64,000 bases of DNA, taken from positions 1 through 64,000 of the forward strand of contig PAVO01000006.1 in NCBI GenBank assembly GCA_002713215.1, in the 5' to 3' direction. Made by a program: the position numbers and the translations under genes. Below, piece by piece: positions 53,875 to 64,000 of the stretch. Each line of letters begins with the position of its first letter. Position 1 is the stretch's first letter. The stretch is from Crocinitomicaceae bacterium. GTDB taxonomy: Bacteria > Bacteroidota > Bacteroidia > Flavobacteriales_G > Salibacteraceae. The notes below the pieces were generated by a model. That model had not been told where the DNA came from, searched no databases, and saw nothing but the letters and a program-made list of their open reading frames with translations.

Positions 53875-54897
53875 ATGAATGAACATTTAGATCCAAATGC
53901 TGACGCATTAAACCCTGCTGACAGGGATATTGAAAAGGTACTTCGCCCAACATTATTTCACGATTTTACCGGTCAGGAAAAAGTACTTGAAAACCTAAAG
54001 GTGTTTGTAGAGGCAGCCATTCAACGAGGAGAAGCATTGGATCATGTTCTGTTGCATGGCCCCCCAGGTTTGGGTAAAACCACATTAGCGCACATTATTG
54101 CAAATGAATTGGGAGTTGGTATTAAGATTACCAGTGGACCCGTTTTAGACAAACCAGGTGACTTGGCGGGTCTGTTAACCAACCTTGAAGAAAACGATGT
54201 GCTGTTTATTGATGAAATCCATCGCCTAAGTCCGGTTGTTGAAGAGTTTTTGTACTCGGCAATGGAGGATTATAAGATCGATATTATGATTGATACAGGG
54301 CCAAATGCCAGAAGTGTTCAGATAGACCTGGAGCCCTTTACCCTTGTCGGTGCAACTACCCGTTCAGGGCTGTTAACTTCTCCGCTACGAGCACGTTTTG
54401 GGATAAACTCACGCCTGGCTTATTACAATGCAAAAACACTCCAGAAAATTGTAGAACGCTCTTCAGACATTCTCAACATTGAAATTCAGAGTGCCGCTTC
54501 TAAGGAGATAGCCGGTAGGAGTAGAGGTACTCCCAGAATATGCAATGCCTTGTTGCGTCGGGTTAGGGACTTTGCGCAGATAAAAGGCAACGGAAAAATT
54601 GACCAGAAAATTGCGCATTATAGTTTGGATGCGCTGAATGTAGATGCTTATGGATTGGATGAAATGGACAATAAAATTTTGTCTACCATCATCAGTAAGT
54701 TTAAGGGTGGTCCGGTTGGTTTAACAACCATTGCAACAGCTGTTGGCGAAGATGCCGGTACCATTGAAGAAGTCTATGAGCCATTTTTGATCCAGGAAGG
54801 CTTTTTAATGAGAACCCCCAGGGGTAGAGAAGCCACCGAACAAGCCTATAAACATTTGGGTATTGCACCTACCAAGTCCCAGGGGAGTTTGTTTTGA
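53875..54897 (+). CDS. ruvB: Holliday junction branch migration helicase RuvB
   Basis: The 340-residue AAA+ motor works with RuvA to drive branch migration. Walker A is [10 protein letters not shown] (from residue 61), Walker B is [10 protein letters not shown], sensor 1 is VGATTRSG, and the Arg finger region is [10 protein letters not shown]. The C-terminal winged helix ends [17 protein letters not shown]. Full length. Its partner ruvA is at the right end of the window, about 9 kb away. It overlaps queG by 4 nt. Confidence 0.97.
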   Translation: MNEHLDPNADALNPADRDIEKVLRPTLFHDFTGQEKVLENLKVFVEAAIQRGEALDHVLLHGPPGLGKTTLAHIIANELGVGIKITSGPVLDKPGDLAGLLTNLEENDVLFIDEIHRLSPVVEEFLYSAMEDYKIDIMIDTGPNARSVQIDLEPFTLVGATTRSGLLTSPLRARFGINSRLAYYNAKTLQKIVERSSDILNIEIQSAASKEIAGRSRGTPRICNALLRRVRDFAQIKGNGKIDQKIAHYSLDALNVDAYGLDEMDNKILSTIISKFKGGPVGLTTIATAVGEDAGTIEEVYEPFLIQEGFLMRTPRGREATEQAYKHLGIAPTKSQGSLF

Positions 54898-55835
54898 ATC
54901 CAGGATTAACATCCCAGGGTTCTTTAATTAAAGCAAAAGCGAAGGAATTAGGGTTTCTCTTCTGTGGAATATCTAAGGCCGAAAAACTTGATAGAGAAGC
55001 TTCCGATTTGGAAAAGTTTTTAAATCAAAACAGGCACGGTGAAATGGCCTGGTTAGAAAACCATTTTGACCTTAGAATTGATCCAACTAAATTGTTCCCA
55101 GGCGCAAAATCTATTGTTTCGGTTGCATTGAATTATTATCCTGAAGAGGTACAGAAAGATAATGGAGCCCCCAGGATATCCAAATACGCTTACGGCAAAG
55201 ACTATCACTTCGTCATTAAGGATAAACTCAGGCAATTGTTGAGTTATGTTCAGGATGAAATTGGAGAAGTCGCAGGAAGAGCTTTTGTTGATTCAGCTCC
55301 CATAATGGATAAGACATGGGCTAAGAAAAGCGGATTGGGTTGGATTGGGAAACACACCAATTTGATTCATCCAAAAGAAGGTTCATTTTTTTTTCTGGGG
55401 GAATTGGTACTAGACCTCAAATTGGATTATGACGGACCAATAAAAGATTATTGTGGTACGTGTACCAAATGCATTGATGCGTGCCCTACTGATGCTCTTA
55501 CGGCACCTTACGAGATTGATGGGAGCAAATGTATTTCCTACTATACCATTGAATTAAAAGAAGACTTACCCAATGAACTTGCCGGCCAATTTCAGAATTG
55601 GATGTTTGGTTGTGATATATGCCAGGATGTGTGTCCATGGAATCGTTTTTCGAAACCTCACAACGAAGAATGGTTTGAGCCCCATCCGCAACTATTGGAA
55701 ATGAGGCAATCCAACTGGAATGAAATCACCCAGGAATTATTTAATGAACTGTTTAGAAAATCGGCTGTAAAAAGGACTAAGTATTCTGGATTGGTAAGGA
55801 ATATTAAATTTCTAAACCAGACCAATCAGAACTGA
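54894..55835 (+). CDS. queG: epoxyqueuosine reductase
   Basis: 313 residues with a TTG start overlapping the ruvB stop (TTGA). QueG reduces epoxyqueuosine to queuosine in tRNA using cobalamin and two 4Fe-4S clusters. The substrate-domain motif [20 protein letters not shown] is followed by cluster motifs [13 protein letters not shown] and [15 protein letters not shown]. The C-terminal HEAT-like part is short, as in many Bacteroidota. No Met start fits better. It ends 10 nt inside the convergent beta-barrel gene. Confidence 0.92.
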   Translation: MNPGLTSQGSLIKAKAKELGFLFCGISKAEKLDREASDLEKFLNQNRHGEMAWLENHFDLRIDPTKLFPGAKSIVSVALNYYPEEVQKDNGAPRISKYAYGKDYHFVIKDKLRQLLSYVQDEIGEVAGRAFVDSAPIMDKTWAKKSGLGWIGKHTNLIHPKEGSFFFLGELVLDLKLDYDGPIKDYCGTCTKCIDACPTDALTAPYEIDGSKCISYYTIELKEDLPNELAGQFQNWMFGCDICQDVCPWNRFSKPHNEEWFEPHPQLLEMRQSNWNEITQELFNELFRKSAVKRTKYSGLVRNIKFLNQTNQN

Positions 55836-56446
55836 TAGTTAAGGGTTAACGCCAAAACAATATTCCAGGCACCTCCATACACACCGTAAGGGGTAACTGC
55901 TGTTGTTGTTACAACCGATGTTACCGAATGATGGGTTCTGGCGTTAACGAAAAAATGATCCGTAAAAAAGTAGTTAACCCCAAACATGGCATCCAATTCA
56001 AAGACCCTCCAGTCGTTTGAACTTCCTGTACGTAACCCATTCTGATCCCATTCTTTACTACCGAGTAGGAAACCAAACCCTGGTCCAATTTCCAATTCAA
56101 ACTTTTCGATTTTGTATTGAAATAGCACGGGAACCTCAATGTAGTTGAGCCTGATTTTATACGAGTCGTAAATGCCTTCATCCGGTTTGGCCGGTTTATG
56201 GCTTCCCTTACCCTGATAAATAATCTCGTACTGCATTTTCATTTTTTCATTGAAGGCTGTATTGGCAAACACACCACCAACCACTGAAAATTTGTAAAAC
56301 CCGGCAAATCCGTCTCCAGTCATTTGTGACGTATTTGCCCCAAGTTTAACTCCAGCATGAAACTTTTTGTTATCTCCTTGCTGTGCAGATATAGAAAGTG
56401 TGCAAACAAGGATAAGAAAAGAAGAAATCCAAAGTCTTAGCATCAT
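55826..56446 (-). CDS. outer-membrane beta-barrel protein
   Basis: The 206-residue protein has a signal peptide (about 1-21, ending SISAQ) and alternating beta-strands. It begins [14 protein letters not shown], has [14 protein letters not shown] in the middle and ends in aromatic LTLNYQF, as in small PorT-like barrels. Function unknown. Its ATG overlaps the stop of the upstream Omp28 gene by 4 nt, so it is translationally coupled to it and is last in a five-gene envelope operon. Confidence 0.82.
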   Translation of the reverse strand: MMLRLWISSFLILVCTLSISAQQGDNKKFHAGVKLGANTSQMTGDGFAGFYKFSVVGGVFANTAFNEKMKMQYEIIYQGKGSHKPAKPDEGIYDSYKIRLNYIEVPVLFQYKIEKFELEIGPGFGFLLGSKEWDQNGLRTGSSNDWRVFELDAMFGVNYFFTDHFFVNARTHHSVTSVVTTTAVTPYGVYGGAWNIVLALTLNYQF

Positions 56447-57345
56447 TTCCTTGCATGGACTTCATCCACCTGAATAATCTCTCCGGTGGTGTTATTGCGT
56501 ATGGCAATAGTAAAATTAACCTTGGAAGGGTCCCATTTGGAGGCATCTAAGGTAGTACTATAAGTTTTGGTAACAGACTCTCCAACAGCCAAATCACTAT
56601 CGATAAAAGCATTACCGTCCAGTGGACCTATAGCATCACGAAACATATGTCTATGCGGGTAATTATGCAAATCCTTAGGGTCCTGATCATAATCTACTTG
56701 GTCACCTATAACCGGATCTTCTGTTATGTAAATTATCACCGTATGGGGTTCCTTTAATTCACTTAATGCGGTTGCCGTTACAATGATTCTATTTGAGTTT
56801 TCATCTCGATCATAAAGGTTCAACGTTTTAATATGAATCTTAGGATTATTGAAATATCCGCTGGTCTCTAATTTACGGAATTCGGCCTCAAATTTTGCAC
56901 CTTGAATTACAAGTGATCCATATAATTCCAATCGGCTAAACAATGCAACAGGTGCACTTGCAATACCTAAGTTATCGTAGAAGTCTGTCCCTTTAATGGT
57001 TCTATGATCATTGGGGTATTTGGCATTGGGTTCTGCATATACACCTGCATGGTAGACTATACTATATACTTTTCCCTTAAATTCAGTATCTGCCCAATCT
57101 ACAATAAGTTTGGTCTTTGGTGGACAAAAACCGCATTGTTCACCGGTAAACTCTTCAATTAGCATTTTTCTAATTGTCGTATTTCCAGTATCACCCCAAA
57201 TCGAGTCTGCACTGGAGATTACCGGATTGACACCTCCTCCGTTTTCAATTCCTTCGAAGGGGTTTTCTACTTTGTTGCATGAATACAGAAGCAACGATAA
57301 GACTACCAATAGGCCATAATGGACAGGGCTCTTAATTAATTTCAT
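56443..57345 (-). CDS. Omp28-related outer-membrane lipoprotein (copy 2)
   Basis: The 300-residue lipoprotein has a signal ending LLLYSCNK. The Omp28/thioredoxin-fold region has IEEFTGEQCGFCPPK (CxxC, about 65-80) and VYSIVYHAGVYAE. A beta-sandwich C-terminal half ends in a segment identical to that of its neighbour. It is a tandem paralogue of 57405-58319, with conserved blocks NTTIRKM, PPKTKLIVDW and IAIRNNTTGEIIQVDEVHA. Probably periplasmic-side or surface-anchored; a role in thiol handling is only inferred from CxxC and the upstream TlpA. Confidence 0.85.
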   Translation of the reverse strand: MKLIKSPVHYGLLVVLSLLLYSCNKVENPFEGIENGGGVNPVISSADSIWGDTGNTTIRKMLIEEFTGEQCGFCPPKTKLIVDWADTEFKGKVYSIVYHAGVYAEPNAKYPNDHRTIKGTDFYDNLGIASAPVALFSRLELYGSLVIQGAKFEAEFRKLETSGYFNNPKIHIKTLNLYDRDENSNRIIVTATALSELKEPHTVIIYITEDPVIGDQVDYDQDPKDLHNYPHRHMFRDAIGPLDGNAFIDSDLAVGESVTKTYSTTLDASKWDPSKVNFTIAIRNNTTGEIIQVDEVHARK

Positions 57346-57404
57346 AGAATGAAGGTTAAAGCTACTGGTAAAAAACCTTTACCAAATAACCAGTGTTTGT
57401 AATA

Positions 57405-58319
57405 TCATTTCCTGGCATGCACTTCATCCACTTGAATAATCTCTCCAGTGGTGTTATTGCGTATGGCAACAGTAAAATTTACCTTAGCCGGATCCCATTT
57501 GGTAGTGTCCAACGTAACATTAAAGGATTCGCTGACAGATTCTCCAGCTGCCAGATTACCTTGAATGAAGGAATTTCCATCTAAACTACCAACGGCACCT
57601 CTAAAAACGTGGGGGTGTTCATAAGTATCAAAAATATCATCAGGGCCATTGGGGTTGCTGTAATATTTCTGATCACCTAATACCGGATTTTCTGATATAT
57701 AAATTATAGCTGTATGTGTTTCAGTTAAAGCCTTCAGAGCAGTAGCAGTTATTACTATTCGATTTGATTTATTATCCCTGTCATATATATTCAGGATTTT
57801 AATTTGAACTTTAGGGTCATTAAAGAATCCATTTGAAACTAACTTATTGAATTCAGTAACAAATTTTGCACCTTGTACAATTAACCCTGATCCATTAAGG
57901 TCTTGCCGGCAAAAAATGGCAACGGGAGCATCAGTATTTCCAAAACTGCTATTAAAAGCAGTTCCTTTTTCGGTGCGGTGATCGTCAGGATATTTTGGAT
58001 TAGGTCGTGCAAAATCGGTTGCATGGTAAGCAACGCTATATACTTTGCCTTTATGTTCTGTTTCCACCCAGTCCACAATCAGTTTTGTTTTTGGAGGGCA
58101 ATTGCCGCACAATTGTCCTGTTACCTCCTCAATCATCATTTTTCTAATGGTTGTGTTTCCGGTGTCACCCCAAATTGAATCAGCATTAGCAATAACCGAA
58201 GTGTCATTTCCTCCAGTATCAATGCCTTCAAAGGGATCGTCTACCTTATCACACGAAACAATTAGAGAGGTACCAAGAGCAATAATGCCCAACAATAAAA
58301 TATTTTGAATTTGCTTCAT
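57405..58319 (-). CDS. Omp28-related outer-membrane lipoprotein (copy 1)
   Basis: The 304-residue paralogue of the next gene has a lipobox ending SLIVSCDK. The thioredoxin-like motif is IEEVTGQLCGNCPPK, and the C terminus is identical to copy 2. The two copies differ most in the loops around residues 95-130 and 200-230, where a substrate or partner may be contacted. Third gene of the TlpA-DUF6029-Omp28-Omp28-barrel operon, 12 nt after the DUF6029-like gene. Confidence 0.85.
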   Translation of the reverse strand: MKQIQNILLLGIIALGTSLIVSCDKVDDPFEGIDTGGNDTSVIANADSIWGDTGNTTIRKMMIEEVTGQLCGNCPPKTKLIVDWVETEHKGKVYSVAYHATDFARPNPKYPDDHRTEKGTAFNSSFGNTDAPVAIFCRQDLNGSGLIVQGAKFVTEFNKLVSNGFFNDPKVQIKILNIYDRDNKSNRIVITATALKALTETHTAIIYISENPVLGDQKYYSNPNGPDDIFDTYEHPHVFRGAVGSLDGNSFIQGNLAAGESVSESFNVTLDTTKWDPAKVNFTVAIRNNTTGEIIQVDEVHARK

Positions 58320-58331
58320 AACGGTAATGTT

Positions 58332-60020
58332 TTAAAAACTTGAAGTTACGGAAATAGTCAGTCCATTTGACGCGGGAACCACACGACAAACTCCTCCAAC
58401 ACAGAAAAGCCCCGCCTTTTGCCTACCATATCCAATCGAGATTCGATTCGCTTTATGGGTATATCCAAACGTAGCATAAGGGTAGTGGATTCGATTCACG
58501 TGAACTGGATTTCCATAATTAAACTGGTCCATAACGGCAACAAACCAATTAGGGCTAAACGTATATTCCACAATAAAAGTTGCCCAGTCACCCATGTCCT
58601 GTTGAGACCATAACCCCTGAATTTCGGCTCTTATACTGTGTTTGGGTTTTAATTTGAAGGTCATATCCAAAACTGCAATATCTGCGTATATCTTGCCAGA
58701 CCAGCTTCCGTTGATTCCTCCATACCTAAGAATATCGTTGTTAGCCATCAGGTTCATATACATGGCTTTTAACTTAAGCCATTTAACAATTTTTCGCTCA
58801 AGGCTAATATTTATATCCTGATAGTATTCTTGCTGACCCGGTTTAAAAAAGTTAGCTTCATACCCTTGTCGGGCAGCATTTTCGTCATTTAGGTGGGTAG
58901 AATCCAAACCAAAAGCTTTAGACACATTAATAAAAATTGTAGTCCCATATTTACCCCCGAGCGGTGTTTTCCTTTTAATCTTATAGACAATATCTCCCTG
59001 GTAGGCCACTTCCCCGGTTAATTGCGACGCATAGGGGTATAATGTAGCTGCTAGGTTATAGGTGTGCTGCTTGGTAAGAGCCGGGTTAAAGTTAATCAAC
59101 AGGTTATTCAGACCTTCCTCGCGGTCCGAACGGTAGCTCATATTATCAATTGATTTTGCCGAAAGTACTATACCTAATCCTTTTCTTGAATAGGTTCCCG
59201 ACAAATACATGGCCGCTCCATCTTTATATATGTACTCATTGTCAGCCGAAGGGTCATTCATTTTGTAAGCATACTCCCCCAAAAAACCGAATCCCTTATA
59301 AGAGAGGTTTAATCGACCTGAATACGAAGCCACATTTTCAGGTAGCTTATAATTGGGGTTGTTGTCTTCCTGGTATTTACTAACAAAACTACCACCAATC
59401 TTCACTTTAAACTTGCTCGACTTTAGCGCTCCAAAGGCTTCGTTTAAGTTCACCAAACCATCTACCCCACGAACAATTCCAGGCCCCAGATCAAAAAAGT
59501 AACGTTGCTTACCAATTAAGCCTTTAAGGTATACTCCAAATTTGGTACTGTATTTTACCCGGATTCCGTCAAAGGCATTGTCTACTCCCAAATCTCGCTC
59601 TTCATACGACCTCAATAACAGTCCTGTTCCAAACTGTTCGTAGAAATTACCTGCGGTTACATCCAGGCCATGCTGACTAAACTGCACATAACGATAAGGA
59701 AATCCACTTCCCTTATATCGTTGATCGAAACCTAGAATTGGGTTACGGTAACTTTCATAGCGAACACCGGCGCTAAAAGCTCCTTTCGTAACAATTACAT
59801 TGGCAAAGCCATTCATAAGAAATTGTTCAGGGACATCCGGGGCCCCAATAGCACTATCTTCCTGATAGTATTGGCCTCTAGCACTAAAATTACCATGAAT
59901 TTCTAAGGGTTCAGCCATAAATTTTTGCACTCCATTACCAGCATCTTGTGCGTGTAATGAATTAGAAAGAGCTACGGTTAGAATGATAAGCGCAAGCGCT
60001 TGTACATGTTTTATATTCAA
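58332..60020 (-). CDS. DUF6029-like outer-membrane protein
   Basis: The 562-residue protein has a signal peptide (about 1-24, ending NSLHAQ) and beta-barrel-like strand repeats throughout, ending VSNGL..SVTSSF-type with a terminal Phe. The opening EIHGNFSARGQYYQEDS and GNFYEQFGTGLLLRSYEERD match the Bacteroidota family known as DUF6029. Function not established. It lies between the TlpA-like gene and two Omp28 genes, 12 nt from each side, so it is certainly in one operon with them. Confidence 0.75.
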   Translation of the reverse strand: MNIKHVQALALIILTVALSNSLHAQDAGNGVQKFMAEPLEIHGNFSARGQYYQEDSAIGAPDVPEQFLMNGFANVIVTKGAFSAGVRYESYRNPILGFDQRYKGSGFPYRYVQFSQHGLDVTAGNFYEQFGTGLLLRSYEERDLGVDNAFDGIRVKYSTKFGVYLKGLIGKQRYFFDLGPGIVRGVDGLVNLNEAFGALKSSKFKVKIGGSFVSKYQEDNNPNYKLPENVASYSGRLNLSYKGFGFLGEYAYKMNDPSADNEYIYKDGAAMYLSGTYSRKGLGIVLSAKSIDNMSYRSDREEGLNNLLINFNPALTKQHTYNLAATLYPYASQLTGEVAYQGDIVYKIKRKTPLGGKYGTTIFINVSKAFGLDSTHLNDENAARQGYEANFFKPGQQEYYQDINISLERKIVKWLKLKAMYMNLMANNDILRYGGINGSWSGKIYADIAVLDMTFKLKPKHSIRAEIQGLWSQQDMGDWATFIVEYTFSPNWFVAVMDQFNYGNPVHVNRIHYPYATFGYTHKANRISIGYGRQKAGLFCVGGVCRVVPASNGLTISVTSSF

Positions 60021-60032
60021 AATATGCGAGGA

Positions 60033-60548
60033 TTATTTGATGCTTTCTCCAGCAGCCAATTTTTTAACTAACTCATAAAGTTCGTATTCGTCTCCTTCTG
60101 AATAGGAGTTGTGTTGCCATACGATTTTACCGTTCCCATCAACAAGGAAGGTATGAGGTACGTTGTTTACACCCAATTGACGTTTAAAATCAGCATTCAT
60201 ATCAATGTAAACCTCGTAGTCCCAGGCTTGGCCATCCACGTAAGGTCTTACTTTCTGCATATTTCTTGCATCGTCAATTGAAATTGCCACTATTTTAACC
60301 CCTGTTTCATCAATCCAGTCATCGTATAATTCAGCAATGTTATTCAGCTCTCGTTTGCATGGACTACACCATGTTGCCCAAAAATTAATAATCATTGGTT
60401 TTCCATCATTATTTAACTGCGACGTGTTGAATTTATCACCATCCATGTTTACAATCTCCACAGCCGGAATTGTACTGCCTTTAGACTCTTGGCCAAAGGA
60501 TATCGAACTAATTAAAAGTGCTCCAATAACTACAATTATGCTTCTCAT
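60033..60548 (-). CDS. TlpA-family thiol-disulfide oxidoreductase
   Basis: The 171-residue exported thioredoxin-like protein has a signal peptide (about 1-20). The active site C61-SP-C64 is in FWATWCSPCKREL. The cis-Pro region NVPHTFLVDGNGKIVW follows. Periplasmic TlpA proteins reduce cysteines of apocytochromes or other exported proteins. First gene of the operon; its products downstream include two CxxC-bearing lipoproteins that could be its partners. Confidence 0.9.
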   Translation of the reverse strand: MRSIIVVIGALLISSISFGQESKGSTIPAVEIVNMDGDKFNTSQLNNDGKPMIINFWATWCSPCKRELNNIAELYDDWIDETGVKIVAISIDDARNMQKVRPYVDGQAWDYEVYIDMNADFKRQLGVNNVPHTFLVDGNGKIVWQHNSYSEGDEYELYELVKKLAAGESIK

Positions 60549-60620
60549 TTCTTTTTGATTTTAAAAGGCGAATATAAGTATTTGCTACCTTGATCTATTA
60601 TGAATAAACTTTTATGTCTG

Positions 60621-61343
60621 CTAGCCTAACAAACGCTGTACCAGCTGAGGAATTCCAGTGCCTGCAGGTTTTGAGATAATTTCAAAGTTTTGCAAAGAAT
60701 CTCCCGCCAAAATATTTGGATCGACCAGGTATTTTTCAGCCTCTAACGGGGCGTAATGGATAAGACCTGCGGCAGGATAAACATTGAGTGATGTACCAAC
60801 CACAATTAAAATGTTGGCAGTTGAAATAATGTTCATTGCATTTTCATATTCTGGGACATCTTCTCCAAACCAGACAATATGTGGTCGAAGTTGGGAGCCA
60901 TTGGTTGCTTTGTCGCCTAGTTTTATATCCGTGTAGCCAATGTCCTCTATCTCATGCTTGCCCTGCGCTCCTCTGGCTTTGGTAATTTCACCGTGAAGGT
61001 GTAATACCCTGGAAGAACCAGCTCTTTCATGCAAATTATCAATATTTTGAGTGATAACTGTAACATCAAATTTATCTTCCAGTTTACGCAAATGAAGGTG
61101 CGCGTCGTTGGGCTCCACTTTGGCAATTGCTCTTCGCCTAAGGTTATAAAATTCCAGAACAAGTTCAGGCGATCTGGAAAAGGCTTCATGTGTTGCAACT
61201 TCCTCTACCTTGTAGTTTTCCCATAGTCCACCAGCATCCCTAAATGTTTGAATACCACTTTCGGCTGAAATTCCTGCGCCACTAAAGACGATTAATCGTT
61301 TCACTGAATCAAAATTGGAAGCTAAAATTACATTAAAACGCAA
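60621..61343 (-). CDS. cobB: SIR2-family NAD-dependent protein deacylase
   Basis: The 240-residue sirtuin has GAGISAESGI and TFRDAGGLW (NAD loop), TQNIDNLHERAG, the catalytic His in LHLHGE, and IVVGTSLNVYPAAG. A YxxR motif in FYNLRRR is the acyl-pocket signature of desuccinylase-type (class III) sirtuins. The zinc-binding Cys pairs expected after LHLHGE are absent, as in a subset of bacterial sirtuins. Divergent from maeB. The ATG at 61343 gives a short N-terminal extension; a start nearer VKRLIVFSG is possible. Confidence 0.88.
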   Translation of the reverse strand: MRFNVILASNFDSVKRLIVFSGAGISAESGIQTFRDAGGLWENYKVEEVATHEAFSRSPELVLEFYNLRRRAIAKVEPNDAHLHLRKLEDKFDVTVITQNIDNLHERAGSSRVLHLHGEITKARGAQGKHEIEDIGYTDIKLGDKATNGSQLRPHIVWFGEDVPEYENAMNIISTANILIVVGTSLNVYPAAGLIHYAPLEAEKYLVDPNILAGDSLQNFEIISKPAGTGIPQLVQRLLG

Positions 61344-61408
61344 ATTATTTTTGCTATTGCCCGCCTATATAAAAGGCTACTTTTACAGGTTGGTTTTAAA
61401 GGTAAATT

Positions 61409-63727
61409 ATGCGTAAAGTAAGTAGGAAGGAAGCTCTTGATTATCACGCCCAGGGAAGAAAAGGAAAAATCGAGGTAAAGCCTACAAAACCTTACACATC
61501 ACAGCGAGATTTATCACTGGCTTATTCACCTGGAGTTGCTGAACCATGCATGGCTATCGCTGATAATAAGAGTAAAGTTTTTGATTATACAGCCAAGGGA
61601 AACTTGGTGGCAGTTATTTCCAATGGAACGGCCGTATTAGGCCTTGGTAATATTGGCCCCGAAGCAAGTAAGCCGGTAATGGAAGGAAAGGGCCTTCTGT
61701 TTAAAATATTTGCCGATATCGATGTTTTTGATATTGAGGTAGATGCAACCAATATTGATGAATTTGTAAAAACCGTAAAAAACATTGCACCAACTTTCGG
61801 AGGGATTAACCTGGAAGACATTAAAGCACCAGAAGCTTTTGAAATTGAAAGAAGGCTTAAGGAGGAACTGGAGATGCCCGTAATGCATGATGATCAGCAT
61901 GGAACTGCTATTATTTCGTGCGCAGCTTTGTTGAACGCCTTGGAGCTTTCCAATAAAAAAATTGAAGATATTTCCATAGTGGTTAGCGGAGCAGGTGCAG
62001 CTGCGATTTCTTGTTGCAAGCTTTACCTTGCACTTGGGGCAAAGCGTGAAAACATAATTATGTGTGACAGCAAAGGGGTAATCAAACCTTCTCGCGGCAA
62101 TTTGGATCAATATAAAAGCCTTTTCGCCAATGAAGTAGAACCAAATACCTTGGCTGAAGCCATGGTTGGTTCAGATGTTTTTGTTGGTCTGTCCAAAGGG
62201 GATATTGTCGATAAGGAAATGGTAGCCAGCATGGCAAAAGACTGCATTGTTTTTGCTTTGGCTAACCCTACTCCTGAAATAGGATATAAACAAGCAATAT
62301 CGGTACGGGATGATATTATAATGGCAACTGGTCGTTCGGATCATCCCAATCAGGTGAACAATGTAATTGGGTTTCCTTTTATTTTTAGAGGAGCACTTGA
62401 TGTTCAGGCTACAGCCATTAACGAGGCAATGAAATTAGCTGCAGTTAAGGCAATTGCTAACCTGGCTAAAGAGTCTGTTCCTGAAGAAGTGAATCTTGCT
62501 TATAACGAAAGAAACTTAAGTTTTGGACGGGATTTTATCATTCCCAAACCACTTGACCACCGCTTATTAACTTGTGTAGCTCCGGCAGTAGCGAAAGCTG
62601 CAATTGAAAGTGGAGTTGCTAAAAAAACAATCGAAGATTGGGATGCCTACAAAGAGGAGTTGGAGCATCGCCTTGGACTGGACAATAAGCTAATGAGTAG
62701 TTTGGTAGAACGTGCTAAAAAGGATCCGAAAAAAGTCGTGTTTGCGGAAGCAGATAATTATAAGGTTCTTCGTGCTGCTCAGACCGTTAAAGATGAAGGA
62801 ATTGCAGAACCTATTTTATTAGGGCCCAAAGCTAAACTGGAAGCGCTGATAGAAAAATACGAGCTGGAATTGGATGGAGTTCCCATTATCGATCCAAGGA
62901 GTGAGGGGGAAATGCCTAACCGCGAAAAGTACGGTCATATTCTTTATAACCAGAGAAAAAGAAAGGGCTATACTTTACCTGAAGCAATAAAAGCTATGCG
63001 AGAGCGTAACTACTATGGATGTGTTATGCTGAAACAAGGAGACGCCGATGCACTAATTTCAGGTATTAGCAGGAACTATCCGGATACATTGCGCCCTGCA
63101 TTACAGATTATTGGAAGAAACCCAAAAAATAAAACCATAGCAGGTATGTATTTGCTCAATACCAAGAAGGGACCTTTGTTTCTTGCAGATACAACAATAA
63201 ACCTGCATCCAACGGCCCGTCAGTTGGCAGATATTACAACGCTTACGGCTGAAGCAGTTAGTTTGTTCAACATTAAGCCAAAAATTGCGTTGTTGTCTTA
63301 TTCCAATTTTGGCTCATCCAAGGGAGACGAAATCGATGTGATTAAAGAAGCTGTTTCCATTTTACATCGGGAAAGGCCAGATGTAATTGCAGATGGTGAA
63401 ATTCAGGCCAACTTCGCATTGGATATTGCAAAACGAAAAGAACTTTTTCCTTTTTCATTATTGGCGAAGCATAGGGTGAATACGCTAATATTTCCAAACC
63501 TCTCTTCAGGAAATATTGCTTATAAATTCATTCAGGAAATGAGCGACATTGAGACAATTGGACCTGTTCTTTTAGGAATGAAAAAACCGGTACATGTGCT
63601 TCAGTTAGGGTCTTCCGTAAGGGAAATCGTAAATATGGTAACCCTGGCAGTGGTTGATGCACAAATGAAAAAGCGGAACATAAACATGTTAAGTGACATT
63701 GATGAAAAGTTGGATACATTGATATGA
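61409..63727 (+). CDS. maeB: NADP-dependent malic enzyme with phosphotransacetylase-like domain
   Basis: The 772-residue MaeB-type enzyme decarboxylates malate to pyruvate with NADPH formation. The malic domain (about 1-430) has [12 protein letters not shown], the catalytic Lys region, the metal site in [10 protein letters not shown] and an NAD(P) loop [12 protein letters not shown]. The C-terminal part (about 440-772) is phosphotransacetylase-like and regulatory, with [12 protein letters not shown] and [12 protein letters not shown]. Full length. It overlaps ruvA by ATGA. Confidence 0.95.
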   Translation: MRKVSRKEALDYHAQGRKGKIEVKPTKPYTSQRDLSLAYSPGVAEPCMAIADNKSKVFDYTAKGNLVAVISNGTAVLGLGNIGPEASKPVMEGKGLLFKIFADIDVFDIEVDATNIDEFVKTVKNIAPTFGGINLEDIKAPEAFEIERRLKEELEMPVMHDDQHGTAIISCAALLNALELSNKKIEDISIVVSGAGAAAISCCKLYLALGAKRENIIMCDSKGVIKPSRGNLDQYKSLFANEVEPNTLAEAMVGSDVFVGLSKGDIVDKEMVASMAKDCIVFALANPTPEIGYKQAISVRDDIIMATGRSDHPNQVNNVIGFPFIFRGALDVQATAINEAMKLAAVKAIANLAKESVPEEVNLAYNERNLSFGRDFIIPKPLDHRLLTCVAPAVAKAAIESGVAKKTIEDWDAYKEELEHRLGLDNKLMSSLVERAKKDPKKVVFAEADNYKVLRAAQTVKDEGIAEPILLGPKAKLEALIEKYELELDGVPIIDPRSEGEMPNREKYGHILYNQRKRKGYTLPEAIKAMRERNYYGCVMLKQGDADALISGISRNYPDTLRPALQIIGRNPKNKTIAGMYLLNTKKGPLFLADTTINLHPTARQLADITTLTAEAVSLFNIKPKIALLSYSNFGSSKGDEIDVIKEAVSILHRERPDVIADGEIQANFALDIAKRKELFPFSLLAKHRVNTLIFPNLSSGNIAYKFIQEMSDIETIGPVLLGMKKPVHVLQLGSSVREIVNMVTLAVVDAQMKKRNINMLSDIDEKLDTLI

Positions 63728-64000
63728 TTGAATATTTAAAGGGGAGATTGATTGAGAAAAATCCAGCCTATGCAGTGCTGGAATGTGATGGGGTAGGATA
63801 TTATGTCAATATTTCGGTCAACACCTTCGAATCTATGGGTTCAGAAGAATTGACCAAGCTATATATTCATGAAGTTATACGGGAAGACTCCAGGTCTTTA
63901 TTTGGGTTTGCAAATATTGAAGAACGTTTGCTATTCAGAAATCTAATTTCCGTTAACGGGGTGGGATCAAATACGGCCAGGGTTATTCTCTCCTCCTATA
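63724..64000 (+). CDS. ruvA: Holliday junction branch migration protein RuvA (3' partial)
   Basis: The ATG at 63724 overlaps the maeB stop (ATGA), so translation is coupled. The 92 visible residues begin [20 protein letters not shown] with the N-terminal OB domain, then SRSLFGFANIEERLLFRNLI and the first helix-hairpin-helix VNGVGSNTARVIL. RuvA binds the four-way junction for RuvB. The window ends inside the gene. In many Bacteroidota the next gene is the T9SS translocon gene sprA, which cannot be seen here. Confidence 0.95.
   Translation, partial: MIEYLKGRLIEKNPAYAVLECDGVGYYVNISVNTFESMGSEELTKLYIHEVIREDSRSLFGFANIEERLLFRNLISVNGVGSNTARVILSSY

Noticed and set aside
1-64000. CRISPR arrays, rRNA genes, prophage or replication origin
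   Set aside because: No regularly spaced short repeats, rRNA segments, phage structural genes or DnaA-box clusters were seen.

Overview
The window is a chromosomal segment of a Bacteroidota bacterium, most likely of the order Flavobacteriales. The evidence is two type IX secretion C-terminal sorting domains (type A and type B), a PorP/SprF protein, an alternative complex III plus caa3-type oxidase cluster, long-form IspG, Omp28-like lipoproteins, a tandem of ArsS and its CMD-family partner, and many TAnnTTTG minus-7 promoter boxes. The DNA is A+T-rich and densely coding. The genus cannot be fixed from the sequence.

Layout. 1-9182: 3' end of a giant SprB-repeat surface protein and its PorP/SprF partner. 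9192-16344: pabB-hemH on the minus strand, an rRNA pseudouridine synthase, an AsmA-like protein, and a CDF metal transporter followed by an unlisted 29-residue Cys/Lys-rich peptide. 16490-25040: a small unknown protein, a cysteine hydrolase, a T9SS cargo protein, an SDR, ispG, a CHASE2 protein divergent from a FecR-like exported protein, and LD-carboxypeptidase. 25098-27122: metG.

27158-31600 is the accessory part. A GIY-YIG nuclease ORF is inserted in a tRNA-Arg(CCT) gene; the first 21 nt of the tRNA are duplicated on both sides, and the ORF takes its last eight codons and stop from the intact tRNA. Beyond it lie a divergent HxlR/NmrA pair, an orphan membrane protein and an ankyrin protein. 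These are separated by hairpins with CTAAC/GTTAG boxes that resemble integron attC sites. The run ends at an internally deleted tyrosine integrase pseudogene.

31601-37158: an SRPBCC protein, the arsenosugar pair (arsS and a CMD protein), a histidine kinase and a MORN-repeat protein. 37231-41813: rimP-nusA-infB. 41839-42306: a SPOR protein. 42536-53795: the respiratory operon actABCDEF-coxBA, which carries electrons from quinol through ACIII to a caa3-type oxidase. 53875-55835: ruvB-queG. 55826-60548 (minus): a five-gene envelope operon of a TlpA thioredoxin, a DUF6029-like protein, two Omp28 paralogues and a beta-barrel. 60621-64000: a sirtuin, then maeB overlapping the start of ruvA.
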